Part shown: piece after piece, positions 12,151-23,378 of the stretch | Numbering within the stretch: the first letter of the stretch is position 1 | Layout: each line of letters starts with the position of its first letter | DNA from: Cinnamomum chago | Lineage: Eukaryota > Streptophyta > Magnoliopsida > Laurales > Lauraceae | NCBI GenBank assembly: GCA_038049695.1 | Contig: CP142452.1 | Coordinates: 36,134,501 to 36,198,500 of the forward strand | DNA: 64,000 bases | Direction of reading: 5' to 3' | Translations under genes and position numbers: made by a program | The notes under the pieces: generated by a model | Told to the model about the DNA's origin: nothing | The model's input: the letters and a program-made list of their open reading frames with translations, nothing else | The model's database searches: none

Positions 12151-12785
12151 GTGTCTTTACAAAAGATCACTCTAAGAGATACAATTTAAGCACAATTGGA
12201 TTGCCTCTAAATAGGCTAATATGAAAGTGTAATTCAAATTACAAACATACACTAAATGAGCTAAAGTGTGTGCACAAGTGTATGAATGCTTTACTTCAAT
12301 CAATGTCTACAATGAAGCTCCTAAATGAATGCATGATGCATTTTAAAATCAAAGCTTATAAAATGATGATTGAAGATAAAACTAATCACATAAAAGATTC
12401 AAACAACTTTGAAGAAATGAAATAAACAAGTTGTATGAATAATAAGATCTAAGAATGTATGTGATTTAGTTAAGAGAGTTTGCAAACCAATCTAATTTAC
12501 CAAAGATGATTTTGAGTTTGCTAAACATCTCTTTACAAACTAGAAATCATGCATAAAAGAAAATACAAAGATTTAAACATGCAAAGATTCTAATTTTAAT
12601 GGAAATCAAAATGATAAGTAAGATGCACCTTTTTAAAACTCAAGCATTTGATTTCCAAATAGCCCTCTAGCCTTTCCAACTTCTTTCCCTTTCTTTGGCT
12701 CCAAAATAGTCTCAAAAGTTCATGTCTCAAGCCTTGAAAAAGGTTGGAAATGAATGGACTTTATAATGAAAAACAGTCCAACGGC

Positions 12786-12832
12786 TAGTCCTCGGTCGAC
12801 CTGCAAACAGGTCTCGGTCGACCGGGATCACA
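12786..12832. repeat. Palindrome pair (GTCGAC type) in solo LTR Q1
   Basis: Two copies of a CTCGGTCGACC-type palindrome about 22 bp apart. In the sense direction of the LTR they lie just upstream of the TATA-like box at 12759-12768. This is a smaller version of the array in Q2. Confidence 0.75.
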
Positions 12833-13970
12833 CAACGGTCAGAAAAATGACCGTTGGTGCTCCAGGGGCCCTTTCTGCCTGCATATTTGAAGGTTTCTCT
12901 TTGTGGGGATTTTTGGGCCACTAAACCAAGCTTGGAAACATGTTTTAAATCAACTTAAGATGTTTAAAAAACATGAAACACACAAAGCCTAAATAGATTC
13001 GAAACTTTAAATCCAAATGCTAGCTTGATTTCTAAAAACTCTTTCCATATGAAAATGCATACAAAGATGATTCTGAAAGTGATGAATGCATGCAAGGCAC
13101 AAACCTAAATTCTCAATATGATTTCACAAAAGTAATGCACAAAGAATTAGGTTTTAAAAAGAGTTTGGATTCTAAAATCAATGCATCCAAGTTTAGAAAC
13201 AAAACATGCATAAAACAAAACTTTTACAAATCTTAAAAGCAATGCATGTATAAAACCAGATTTCAAGGTTTTCTAAAACAATGCAAGTGTGATAATTCAA
13301 ATGATGCTAAAGTGAAAATGCATCCATCAAATTGCAAATACAAAATCCCTAACAGAAACTCAAGAACCCGCTCGACGTCTAGTTGACATCGTCGGGCTGC
13401 CATTCTCTAACAGGGGTTGGCTCAAAAGCCTCCTCCGGACGCTCCTCCTCAAAGGAAATGTTGTTAGGGATTTTGTATTTTCAATTTGATGGATGCATTA
13501 ACATATTCATATCATTTGAATTTACACTCTTGCATTGTTTTAGAAAACCTTGAAATCTGGTTTTATACATGCATTGCTTTTAAGAATTGTAAAAGTTTTG
13601 TTTTATGCATGTTTTGGTTTTAAACTTGGATGCATTGGTTTTAGAATCCAAACTCTTTTGAAAACCTAATTCTTTGTGAATTATATTTGGAAAATCAATT
13701 TGAGAAGTTAGGTTTGTGCATTGCATACATTCATCACTTTAAGAATCATTTTTGTATGCATTTTTATGAGAAAAGAGTTTTATCAAATCAAGCTAGCCTT
13801 TGTTTTTAAAGTTTCAAATCATTTTAGGCTTTGGGTGTTTCATGTTTTTAAACATCTTAGAATGACTTAAAACATGCTATTCAAGCTTGATTTAGTGGCC
13901 AAAAAGTTCCCCAAAGAAATACCTTCAAATATGAAAAAATTGGATTTTTGGTCAACAGGGCAGTCACCCG

Positions 13971-14110
13971 GCAGTGTCGCCGGTCGACCGAGACCTGTAT
14001 CTCGGTCGACCGAGGACACTGCAGCTTGACTGCACCTGAAGCTCCAACGGTCACTTTTTTGCCCGTTGTGTGGTCTAGGTCGACCGAGGCCTGTTTCTAG
14101 GTCGACCGAG
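13971..14110. repeat. Palindrome array (GTCGAC type) in solo LTR Q2
   Basis: Four copies of a GGTCGACCGAG-type palindrome. The first two are nested inside a larger dyad, with GCAGTGTC at 13971 and GACACTGC ending near 14022. The array ends about 25 bp before the TATA box at 14136, so it sits in the core promoter region of the LTR. Confidence 0.85.
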
Positions 14111-14775
14111 AGACTAGCCGTTGGACTGTTTTTTGCTATAAAGTTCATTCATTTCCAACCTTTTTCAAGGCTTGACACATGAACTTTTGAGAGCATTTTG
14201 GAGCCAAAGAAAGGGGAAGAAGTTGGAAAGGCTAGAGGGCTTTTTGGAAATCAAATTCATGACTTATTAAAAGGTACATCTTTATAGTTATTTTGATTTC
14301 CATTCAAATGAAATCCATGCATGTTCAAATCCTTTGTATTTTCATTTATGCATGATTTCAAGCCTTTAAAGAGTTGTGTTGCAAACTCAATATCATCTTT
14401 GGTAAATTTGATTGGTTTGCAAACTCTCTTATCCTAATCACATGTGTTCTTAGACTTTAACATTCATACAACTTGTTTGTTTCATTTCTTCAAAGTTGTT
14501 TGAATCTTTTATGTGATTAGTTTTATCTTCAATCATCATTTTATAAACCTTGATTTTAAAATGCATCATGCATTCATTTAAGAGCTTTATTGTTAAAATT
14601 GATTGAAGAAAAGCATTCATACACTTGTGCACACACTTTAGCTTGTTTTAGTGTATGTTTGTAAGTTGAATTAAACTTTCACATTAGCCTATTTAAGAGG
14701 CAATTCCATTGTGCTTAAATTGTATCTCTTGGAGTGTTCTTTTGTGAAGACACCATCTTAGAGAAATATTCATTT

Positions 14776-14945
14776 GTAAAGGTTATTGCTTAGCCTAAGA
14801 AAAGCATCTTGTAAGGTTATTGCTTAGCCTAAGAAAAGCATTTTGTAAAGGTTATTGCTTAGCCTATAAAAGCACATTGAGAGGTTGTTGTTTAGCCTAG
14901 AAAAACAACATTGTAAGGGTTATTGCTTAGCCTTGTAAAAAGCAT
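14776..14945 (+). repeat. Minisatellite in solo LTR Q2
   Basis: About five imperfect copies of a 30-35 bp unit containing GGTTATTGCTTAGCCT and a following AAAAGCAT-like phrase. It ends just before the conserved block GTGGAAATCCGGTGGGG. Copy number and unit length differ from Q1 and Q3. Confidence 0.8.
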
Positions 14946-16104
14946 AAATAGTGGAAATCCGGTGGGGTGATTAGATCACAAGCCGGTAGTGGATGTAGGC
15001 ATTGAGGCCGAACCACTATAAACCTTGGTGTTGTGGTGCTTGCTTTTGTGGTGATTGTTTATATTAGCTTCCGCATATTGTTTGATTAATCATCACATGT
15101 GACTAGTTTTTGTTAAGAAGTTAAAATTGGTTTAAGTTGGTCACAATTGTAGCTCACCCTATTCACCCCCCCCCCCCCCTCTAGGGTTAGGATCCCAAGG
15201 ACTTTCAAATGTCACCTGCACCTGGGCACCAACAAACAAGGGTCAAACACAACGGTTTGACAGGTAATCAATTTAGGTGAAAACATGAAAAAAATAACGT
15301 GATAAGAAAACATATAAGCAAATCCCTGATTTGAAATACTACAATGACTGTGATACATTTTCGAAAATACAAACAAAGCGGAGATACTAAAACAAACTAG
15401 CATGAGTACATATAATATCATGAATAGTTACAATCCACAAAGAGCCCATCCTTTCTCTATCATTTATAAATAAAAAGAGCAAGCACGCACGACAAGCACG
15501 ATATACATAATATAATCACGACACGATTCCCACATATACGGGGATTTCCGGCCCCGGAACCGGACACGCACGATGTGTAATAAATACACGACAGTCTGCA
15601 GACAATCCACATGTTTAAGGACCCCCAGACAGTGGATCAAACTGAAAGGGCAGTCCAAGCTCAGTGGTGTTCACTTAATTCATGAATGCACAAAACACGA
15701 GAAACGCTATCAAAACAGGTCGGGGTAAAAAGGGGGAAAATCACTTATCAAACAAAACAAACACGACTAGCAAAAGGCATAATTAATATGCATAACACAC
15801 TTAGGAAGTGATCCCCTTTTTTCTTGAAACAAATCTCCGAAACGAGTGCACGACGGTACTTATCGTACCAAGACGGAAATTCAAAATACGAAATCTGACA
15901 AACACGTGTTAAGGCTACTAATTTGACCTTTGTGTAATTGGGACCCCAAATGTTGAAATATACAAGAATTGGTGTCCCCGAAGTTGGGTTTCATTTCGAA
16001 GTTCCAATTACACAATGTCAAGTCAAAACCCTTAACATAGTCTAGTTTTTCAACCTTCAAGAAAATACCCAAATGAAATAATTCTTCTTCCTGAATCTGG
16101 CAGG

Positions 16105-16333
16105 TTCGCTCGAGCTGAACTTGTAAGGTATTGACACTTCGCTCGAGCGAGACAGTTCGCTCGAGCAGACAATAAGGTCGCTCGGGCGGACAACTCTCTG
16201 TCTTGCTCCAATTTAAACAGTGGGCAGTTTGCTCAAGCAGACATGAGGTCGCTCGAGCGGATAGCTCTCTGTCTACGCTCGGACCAAGCAGTGGCTTGGT
16301 CGCTCGAGTAGCCCAAGGGTCGCTCGAGCGGAC
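16105..16333. repeat. Palindrome array (CTCGAG type) in the 3' LTR of Gypsy A
   Basis: About eight exact or degenerate copies of TCGCTCGAGCG, several read as TTCGCTCGAGCGA, are spread over about 230 bp with 10-40 bp spacers. The 5' LTR carries the matching array at 26021-26250 with point differences inside the motif copies. Confidence 0.85.
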
Positions 16334-17553
16334 AAGCTTCTGCCTGTGCTCGCTGAGTGCAGAAAAAGCCTTTCTCTTGTACAACTTCCCACACATTTCT
16401 CTCCTTCTTCTCCTCCTTAATTCACATACAATCCCTTGAGCCTTCATGCTCACCAAGGGTTCATTTTCACCATTTCAACCATCCAATCCAATGAAAACAT
16501 GATCATAAAGCTTGTAAACAAATTTATATGCAAAATTCCTAAAATAACAATGAAATCAAAATACACATGCAACATTGAACCTATAGAGATTACTTGCCTT
16601 AGTCCAAGATGTCTCACACTTCTCCAAGCACTTCACTCACTAAACCAAAGAACTACAAAAACCCATGAAAACCACACAAAACTCACTCAATCTTGAAAAC
16701 AAGAAACCCATTTTACCAAAGGGGTTTGTAACATGAAAAACAAGATCTTTAAGGAACTAAAAAGACTTCATGAAAGGTATGGGTTGAAGCTCTTACCTAG
16801 AAATGCTCAAACAAGAAGGAATGAAGAAAATGGAGAGCCTTCCCAACTTTAGCTTTCAAGAAGAAGACATCAATAGGAAGCTTGAGATGAGAGGAAGAAG
16901 ATGATGGCTTAGAATTCCATTTGGAGGCCTCTAACTAGATCATACAAGGTGAGGAAGATGGGAGAAAAGAGGGTTTTCTATCCTTTGGCTGCTCTAGGGT
17001 TTGGTTTTAGAATGAAAAGAGTAAAGGGGGAAAGAGATGGGTTGACTTAAGTGCTTGCAATTGGGCTCAAATGGTCTACTCTTGTATCAATGAAAACATG
17101 GTCTTGCGGGCCTCGAATGAACTCGGCGAAGAAGGATAAAACGATCCTCGAAATATCTAGTTTCCAAAAAGTATATTTTTGACATGGTTTTGAGATCTCG
17201 AATTTTGTGTCCAGATTTGTGTAAAAAGACCACTTTACCCTTTTTGGGCCAGAACTTGGGTTTTTGGGCTTCAAACATGAATGGGCTTAAGACGGAAGTT
17301 GTAACACATAGAAAAATCATTCAAATGAAATAAAAATCATAATTACACGGAAATTGATACGATCCTCCCAAGCTTACACATGCACTCAAGCCTTCCTAAG
17401 TGTGTCTGACTAATACTAAACGTTCTCAAAATTCCGAAAGCTATGTCTAAGACTAAAACTAATTACTTCTAACCCAACGACAACTAAACCCACTTAGGAC
17501 TAAACACATACTAATCGCACACTAATCGAATTGGTCTGGGTCGGGGTCTAACA

Positions 17554-17570
17554 TCCTCCACCCCTTAGGA
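17554..17570 (-). other. Polypurine tract of Gypsy A
   Basis: On minus this reads AAGGGGTGGAGGA directly before the TGTTAGACCCC start of the 3' LTR. This is the expected priming site for plus-strand DNA synthesis. Confidence 0.85.
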
Positions 17571-17629
17571 TATTTGGTCCACCAAATAAATCAAACAATT
17601 ACCTCTGGTAAAAGCTGTGGATACTTCCT

Positions 17630-19065
17630 CTACACTTGCTCTCTCAATTCCCAGGTGGCTTCTTCTGGCTCGTTATTTTCCCAAAGTGCCTTGACCCAAT
17701 GAATAGTCTGATTTCTCAATTCCTGCTCTTTGGTATCAATTATCTTGATCGGTCTTTCCACATACGAGGCATCTTCTCGAATCTCCAAAGGCTCATGCTG
17801 TAGTATATGTGAAGGACTAGAAACATATTTCTTGAGCATAGAAACATGAAATACATTGTGCACTCCGGAGAGTTCCGGCAGTAGTGCAAGCCTATAAGCA
17901 ACATTTCCAATCTTGCTCAAAATCTCGTACGGACCAATAAACCTTCTAGACAATTTGCCCTTCTGTCTGAATCTCAAAGTCCCTCTAACTGGTGAGATCT
18001 TCAAGAACACTTTGTCGCCCACCTGAAACTACAATTCTCTTCGGCGAGTGTTTGTATAACTCTTCTGCCTACTTCGGGCGATCTTCAACCGTTCCTGAAT
18101 CAACTGGACCTTGTCACTTGTCTCTCCAACTATCGTCGGTACATGAATACTACGCTCACCGACTTCTTCCCAGCAAACCGGAGTTCTGCATCTTCTACCA
18201 TAAAGTGCCTCAAAAGGTGCCATACCGATGCTAGAGTGGTAACTATTGTTATAAGCAAATTCACAAAGCGGTAAGCATTCATCCCACTGAACCTTGAAAT
18301 CCAATACACAAGCACGCAACATGTCTTCGAGAGTCTGTATCGTCCTTTCTGACTGACCATCTGTCTGAGGATGATAAGTTGTGCTGAACTGAAGTTTGGT
18401 ACCCATAGACTCATGAAGCGTTTTCCAAAACTTTGAAACAAACCTACTGTCTCTGTCTGAAGTAATGGAGATGGGCTGGCCATGTTTACTAACAATTTCA
18501 TCAACAAATAACTTCGTAAGTGGTGCCATATGCATCATGTTCCCTGTCTTCATCGGAATGAAGTGAGCAGACTTTGTCAGACGATCTACAATAATCCAAA
18601 TTGCATTATTTCTCTTCTTGGTATTCGGCAAACCGGAAACGAAATCCATGGTGATGTGCTCTCATTTCCACTCCGGAATCTCCAGCGGTTGTAACAAACC
18701 CGGGGGCTTCTGATGCTCTGCCTTAATCAACTGACAAGTCAGACAACGAGACACAAAAGCTACTATCTCTCTCTTCATGTTGTTCCACCAAAATCTATTC
18801 TTCAAATTGTGGTACATCTTCGTGCTACCCGGATGCATAGAATATCTCGTGCTGTGAGCTTCATTCATTATTTCACTCTTCAAGTCATCCACATTTGGCA
18901 CACACAACCGGTCACGAAAATACAATATCCCATTCACCATCTTGAAATCTGGACATTCTGTAATATGTTTCACTATCTTTGCCAAGTCTGGGTCTTGCAA
19001 CTGATTTTCCTTGATCTTCTGGATGAAGGTAGGTTCTGATACTGTCATGTTTGCTAACATCGCAC
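17630..19065 (-). pseudogene. Integrase region of Gypsy A
   Basis: In sense order: the HHCC zinc-binding region (YSMHPGSTKMYHNLK, then CLTCQ, about 18730-18860), the integrase core (MDFVSGLP, VDRLTKSAHFIP, FSTTYHPQTDGQSERTIQ, about 18330-18650), the C-terminal DNA-binding part with GPYEIL and VFHVSMLKK, and a chromodomain-like end with VKALWENNEPEEATWE near 17640-17690. That last motif places the element among Del/Tekay-type chromoviruses. The region is broken as an open frame. Confidence 0.88.
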
Positions 19066-19444
19066 TCAATTGTTAGGATTTTTGTAGATTGCAATTTGAT
19101 GGATGCATAATCATTCAAGCATCATTTGATTTACACATATGCATTGATTTAGATAATCTTGAAATCTTGTTTTATACATGCATTGTTTTTAAGAATTGTT
19201 AAAGTTTTGATTTATGCATGTTTTGTTTTTAATCTTGGATGCATTTGTTTTAGAAAAGAGTTTTTAGAAATCAAGCAAGCCTTTGGTTTTAAAGTTTTGA
19301 ATCATTTTAGGCTTTTTGTGTTTCATGTTTTTAAACCACTTAGAATGATTTAAAACATGTTTTATAGCTTGATTTAATGGCCCAAAAAGTTCCCTCAAGA
19401 AAAACCTTCAAATATGCAAAAGTTGGGAATTTTTGGTCCCAGGC

Positions 19445-19600
19445 AGTCAACCTGCAGTGTGGCAGGTCGACCTGCCCAGGGAACCGGGTTGACCTGCCAC
19501 ACTGCAGGTCGACTGGGTTTCTGAAGCTCCAACAGATCTTTTTATGACCGTTGTGTGTAGCAGGTCGACCCCCCCTGTTGGCAGGTCGACCTGGGACTAG
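19445..19600. repeat. Palindrome array and hairpin (GTCGAC type) in solo LTR Q3
   Basis: A 21-bp stem at 19452-19472 pairs with 19487-19507 with one mismatch across a 14-bp loop. Both arms contain CAGGTCGACC-like palindromes. A second pair of CAGGTCGACC motifs lies at 19561-19593. The array ends about 20-25 bp before the TATA box. Confidence 0.85.
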
Positions 19601-19790
19601 CCGTTGGGCATTTTTTCCTATAAATATGAGTTCTTTCCTTTGCCAAAAGTTGGGAATTTTAAGGCCCTCCTTGAGGGGTTTTGAGGCAAATACAAGGGAA
19701 ATGAACTAAGGGATGAAGGGAATCATTAGGAAAGCTAAAGCTTGGATTAATGAAGTTAAATCACCAAGTAGGCTCTACTTTCCTTAATCG

Positions 19791-20403
19791 TATGTTTTCA
19801 TGCCTTGTTTTACTTTTGGTAAATCTTTTGTAGCATGATAAACTATGTATGTAATGTTGTGTCCTTAACATGTTTTATGTTTTGAGTTGATTTATTGTTT
19901 TGGATACAACACCATTTGATTCAATCCAAGTAGTACTTTATCTTTGGTAAATCTAAGTAGATCATGTTAATGAAAGAACCTTTGAAATTATATGTAACAT
20001 GATTCCTATACTTGGTTGAATCTATGGTTGTTGTTTTTCAACATAAGAAAATCACTTTGAAAACTATCTTATGTTTTGGATTCAACATCTTTACAAATCA
20101 TATGTTTTCATGTTTTTGTTTTATCTTTGGTAAATCTTTAGTAGCATGTTAACCTATGATGTGTTGAGTCCTTAGCATGTTTTATGTTTTGAATTGATCT
20201 ATTGTTTTGGATGCATCACCATTGATTCAATCCAAGTAGTACTTTATTTGGTAAATCTAAGTAGATCATGTTAATGAAAGAATCTTTGAAATTATATGTA
20301 ACATGATTCATATACTTGGTTGAATCTTTGGTTGTTGTTTTCCATCATAAGAAAATCTCTTTCAATTGTATCTTATGTTTTGGATTCAACATTTTTACAA
20401 ATC
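19791..20403 (+). repeat. Tandem duplication, two units of about 305-310 bp, in solo LTR Q3
   Basis: The unit beginning TATGTTTTCATG occurs at 19791-20100 and again at 20101-20403, with high identity and small indels. It holds paired TTTGGTAAATCT phrases. This explains most of the extra length of Q3 over Q1 and Q2. Confidence 0.85.
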
Positions 20404-20925
20404 ATATGGACTTTTGTTTTAAAGTTTCACAACTTGCATTACTTTGATAGGTATATCTTTTTCAAGTTGATTTTATAAGTTCATATGATTTGTCCCCTAA
20501 TTTCAATCAGATCTATTTTTATGCTTTATGAGCTACAATGTTGATTTGATTGACATCCCTATGCATCACATGTTTAGAGCTAATTAATTTCATACAACTT
20601 GTGAATCTTTGACATCATTAACAAGTTGTTACTTTTAACATGTGACTTGCATTCTTTCCTCAATCATAAATGTTTTTATGAGCTAAAACTTTCAAAAGCC
20701 TTAGGCATACATTTATGAGCTTTCATTTTCAAAATGATTGAGGACATCACACACATACACATCATGTACTTTCATCTTTGCATTCATAGTGTGTGTGTGT
20801 GTGTGTATTAGATTTTCATTTTCATATCCGCCTATTTTAGAGGCAAATGTAATGAGCTAAATTTGTATCTCCATCAAGTGTATGTTAGACACTACTTAGA
20901 GAGATAGCCAACCATTTGGTTGAAG

Positions 20926-21065
20926 AGGTTATTGCTTAGCCTATAAAAGCATATTGTATAGGTTGATGTTAAGCCTTGAAAAACATCATTGTAAAGGTTA
21001 TTGCTTAGCCTTGAAAAGCATATTGTAAAGGTTATTGCTTAGCCTATTGAAAAACATAAATAGTG
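20926..21065 (+). repeat. Minisatellite in solo LTR Q3
   Basis: About four imperfect copies of the GGTTATTGCTTAGCCT unit also found in Q1 and Q2, again ending at the GTGGAAATCCGGTGGGG block. One copy is altered. Confidence 0.75.
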
Positions 21066-21318
21066 GAAATCCGGTGGGGTGTTGGATCACAAGCCGGTAG
21101 TGGATGTAGGCATTGAGGCCGAACCACTATAAATCCTTGTGTGATGGTGCTTGCTTTGTGGTGATTGTTTTTATTATGCTTCCGTATTTTGTTTGATAAT
21201 CATCACTTGTGACTAGTTTGTTTTAAAGAAGTTAAAATTGATTAAAATTGGTCATAAATGAAGCTCACCCTATTCACCCCCCCCCCTCTAGGGTTCGGAT
21301 CCCCGGACTTACACCAAT

Positions 21319-22826
21319 TTCAAGGTTTGCACTTCTACACCCAACTCTTCAAACTGCTGTAAGACACCCATTCCTCTCAAATTGGCCATAACCACTGATT
21401 TCCTGCTCAGTGCATCAGTTACAACATTCACTTTGCCTGGATGATATTTGATTGGAAAGTCATAATCCTTGATATACTCCATCCACCGTCTCTGTCTCAT
21501 ATTCAAATCCTTCTGTGAGAACAAATATTGTAAACTTCGGTGATCCGAATGGACTTCAAACTTCTCTCCATAGAGATAGTGTCTCCACATCTTCAAAGCA
21601 AAAACAACTGCTGCCAATTCCAAGTCATGAGTTGCATAGTTCTTCTCATGGTCCTTCAATTGTCTCGAGCCATAAGCAATCACCTTGCCATCTTGCATCA
21701 ATACACAACCTAGTCCCACATTCGAAGCATCTGTATAGACAATAAATCCACCGTTGCCCGAGGGTAATGTAAGGATTGGGGCTGTGGTTAACCTTCCTTT
21801 CAACTCTTGAAAACTTGTTTCACACTGATCGGTCCACACAAATGGGACATTCTTCCTAGTCAATTTTGTCAACGGGGCTGCAATGGACGAAAAACCTTGG
21901 ACAAATCTTCTATAATAGCCTGCCAACCCCAAAAAGCTTCTAATTTCTGTCACACTGTTTGGCCTTACCCAATTAACAACTGCCTCTATCTTAGCTGGAT
22001 CAACTGCTAAACCTTCTCTGGAGATGATGTGGCCTAGAAAAGCAACTTGCTCTAACCAGAATTCGCACTTACTGAGTTTTGAAAAAAGCTGGTTGTTCCT
22101 CAAAAGCTGTAACGCTGTCCTCAAATGTTCTTCATGCTCCTTCTTACTCTTGGAATACACAAGGACATCATCAATGAATACTACTGTAGAGTGATCCAAA
22201 TGGGGTGCAAAGACTTTGTTCATAAGAGCCATAAAAACTGCGGGTGCATTTGTCAAACCAAAGGGCATCACTAAGAACTCGTAGTGCCCATATCTTTTTC
22301 TAAAGGTTGTCTTCTGAACATCTGAGTCTCTAACTCTCAACTGATGGTACCCTGACCTCAAGTCTATCTTGGAAAAATAGGCTGCTCCTTGCAATTGATC
22401 AAATAATTCGTCTATCCTTGGCAATGGATACTTGTTCTTCACGGTCACATGGTTCAACTTCCTATAGTCAATGCACATTCTCAAACTCCCATCCTTCTTT
22501 TTCACAAACAACACCGGTGCTCCCCACGGTGAAACACTTGGCCTAATAAAACCTTTGCTCAACAAATCCTGCAATTGGAGTTTTAGTTCACCCATTTCTG
22601 CTGGAGCCATTCTGTAAGGTGCAATCGAGATCGGAGCTGTCCCTGGAAGGAGCTCAATTGTAAACTCAACTTCTTTAATTGGTGGTAAACCCGGGATTTC
22701 TTCTGGAAAAACATCCGAAAATTCACACACAATGGGGATATCCTCCACCCCTTGGGACTGTTTATCCTCCGTGATAAACGCAATAAATGCCTGACATCCA
22801 CTCTGCACTAATCTGTTTGCCTTCAA
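21319..22826 (-). pseudogene. Reverse transcriptase and RNase H region of Gypsy A
   Basis: One long open stretch. In sense order: [12 protein letters not shown] at the entry; fingers and palm with [20 protein letters not shown] and [49 protein letters not shown]; the catalytic FIDDVLVYS near 22150; connection motif [14 protein letters not shown]; and RNase H with [28 protein letters not shown] and [11 protein letters not shown]. This is the enzyme that copies element RNA into DNA and removes the RNA strand. Its sequence is well preserved, but the element as a whole is broken by the Q3 insertion immediately after it. Confidence 0.93.
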
Positions 22827-22838
22827 AACCGAAATAAA

Positions 22839-23285
22839 TCATGCCTGAGTTTTTCTCCTGTTCCCCTGAAATATCAATTCTGCCTGTGGTCCTTGGAATC
22901 TGAATGTGATGGTCTTACTAAAACAATCCATGGTGGCATGATATGCTTCTAACCAATCCATGCCTAAAATGACATCAAAATCATGCATGTCCAAAACTAT
23001 GAGGTTGGCCGGTAAATTAACATCTCCTAACAAAATTGTACAACTAGGGTAATGGGTTTTACACACAACTTGTTTCCCTACTGGAGTGGTTACTACTAGA
23101 ATGTAATCCAATTCACTACATGGTGCATCAATCAACTTAGCAAAACTAGGGGATGAAAAAGAATGCGTGGATCCAGGGTCAAATAAAATCTGGGCTTCTA
23201 CCCCACAAACAAGAAGTTTACCTTCTACCACGTCTCCTGCAACTTCAGCATCTGCACGGTTGAGATAATATAAACGTCCATGCAT
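22839..23285 (-). pseudogene. Aspartic protease region of Gypsy A
   Basis: It contains ILFDPGSTHSFSS, the retropepsin active-site loop in the DPGSTH form common in plant Gypsy elements. It then has LIVLDMHDFDVILGMDWL, the second conserved block. It lies between the zinc knuckles and reverse transcriptase, as expected for the polyprotein. Confidence 0.85.
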
Positions 23286-23378
23286 CTGTAGTCTATTTGG
23301 TACTTGGTTCTGCCTTCCTTGGCCATGTCTGTTCTGCTGTGGAGGACGAGCATTCTGATTCTGTGCTGGTGGCCTAGC

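Larger units (their letters stand above)
11699..13354 (-). mobile_element. Copia-type solo LTR Q1
   Basis: A 1656-bp unit, TGAAAGTCCTTG to CCCTAACA on +, with the perfect duplication GAAAC at 11694-11698 and 13355-13359. The uninterrupted counterpart in the 5' LTR (near 25003) confirms the insertion point. In sense (minus) it has a TATA-like box near 12759-12768, a short minisatellite, a block found in Copia LTRs (GTGGATGTAGGCATTGAGGC, then CGAACCAC) and a poly-C tract before the end. There are no internal genes. Confidence 0.88.
13462..15207 (+). mobile_element. Copia-type solo LTR Q2
   Basis: A 1746-bp unit, TGTTAGGGATTTTG to GGACTTTCA, with the perfect duplication AATGT at 13457-13461 and 15208-15212. 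It is the inverted relative of Q1, only about 107 bp away. The sequence between them (13355-13461) is Gypsy A LTR matching 25000-25100. TATA box CTATAAAG at 14136-14143. A poly-C run of about 14 bases sits near 15166. There are no internal genes. Confidence 0.9.
11336..17553 (-). repeat. 3' LTR of Gypsy A, with two nested Copia-type solo LTRs
   Basis: It starts TGTCGCGACCCCGGAAC and ends GGGGTCTAACA on +. Without the two inserted solo LTRs (11699-13354 and 13462-15207) it is about 2.8 kb and collinear with the 5' LTR at 24641-27471. It contains a palindrome array at 16105-16333. Confidence 0.93.
19071..21313 (+). mobile_element. Copia-type solo LTR Q3, inserted between RNase H and integrase of Gypsy A
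   Basis: A 2243-bp unit, TGTTAGGATTTTTG to GGACTTACA, with a near-perfect duplication, TCAAT at 19066-19070 and CCAAT at 21314-21318. It shares with Q1 and Q2 the start, the palindrome region, the minisatellite, the GTGGATGTAGGCATTGAGGC block, a poly-C run and the CTCTAGGGTT end. It is longer because of an internal tandem duplication. TATA box near 19618-19629. Confidence 0.87.

Noticed and set aside
14776-14945. A CRISPR-like array
   Set aside because: The units are imperfect, contiguous and lack unique spacers of constant length. The array lies inside a plant Copia LTR.
11699-15207. A single 3.5-kb DNA transposon with giant terminal inverted repeats
   Set aside because: Each arm has its own 5-bp duplication and TG..CA ends. 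The 107 bp between them match the uninterrupted Gypsy A 5' LTR at 25000-25100. They are two separate solo LTRs.
15881-16456. A 191-residue protein on minus (and its relative at 25798-26373)
   Set aside because: It lies wholly in the LTRs of Gypsy A, runs through the palindrome array, has no recognisable domain and differs between the two LTRs in ways that do not respect codons.
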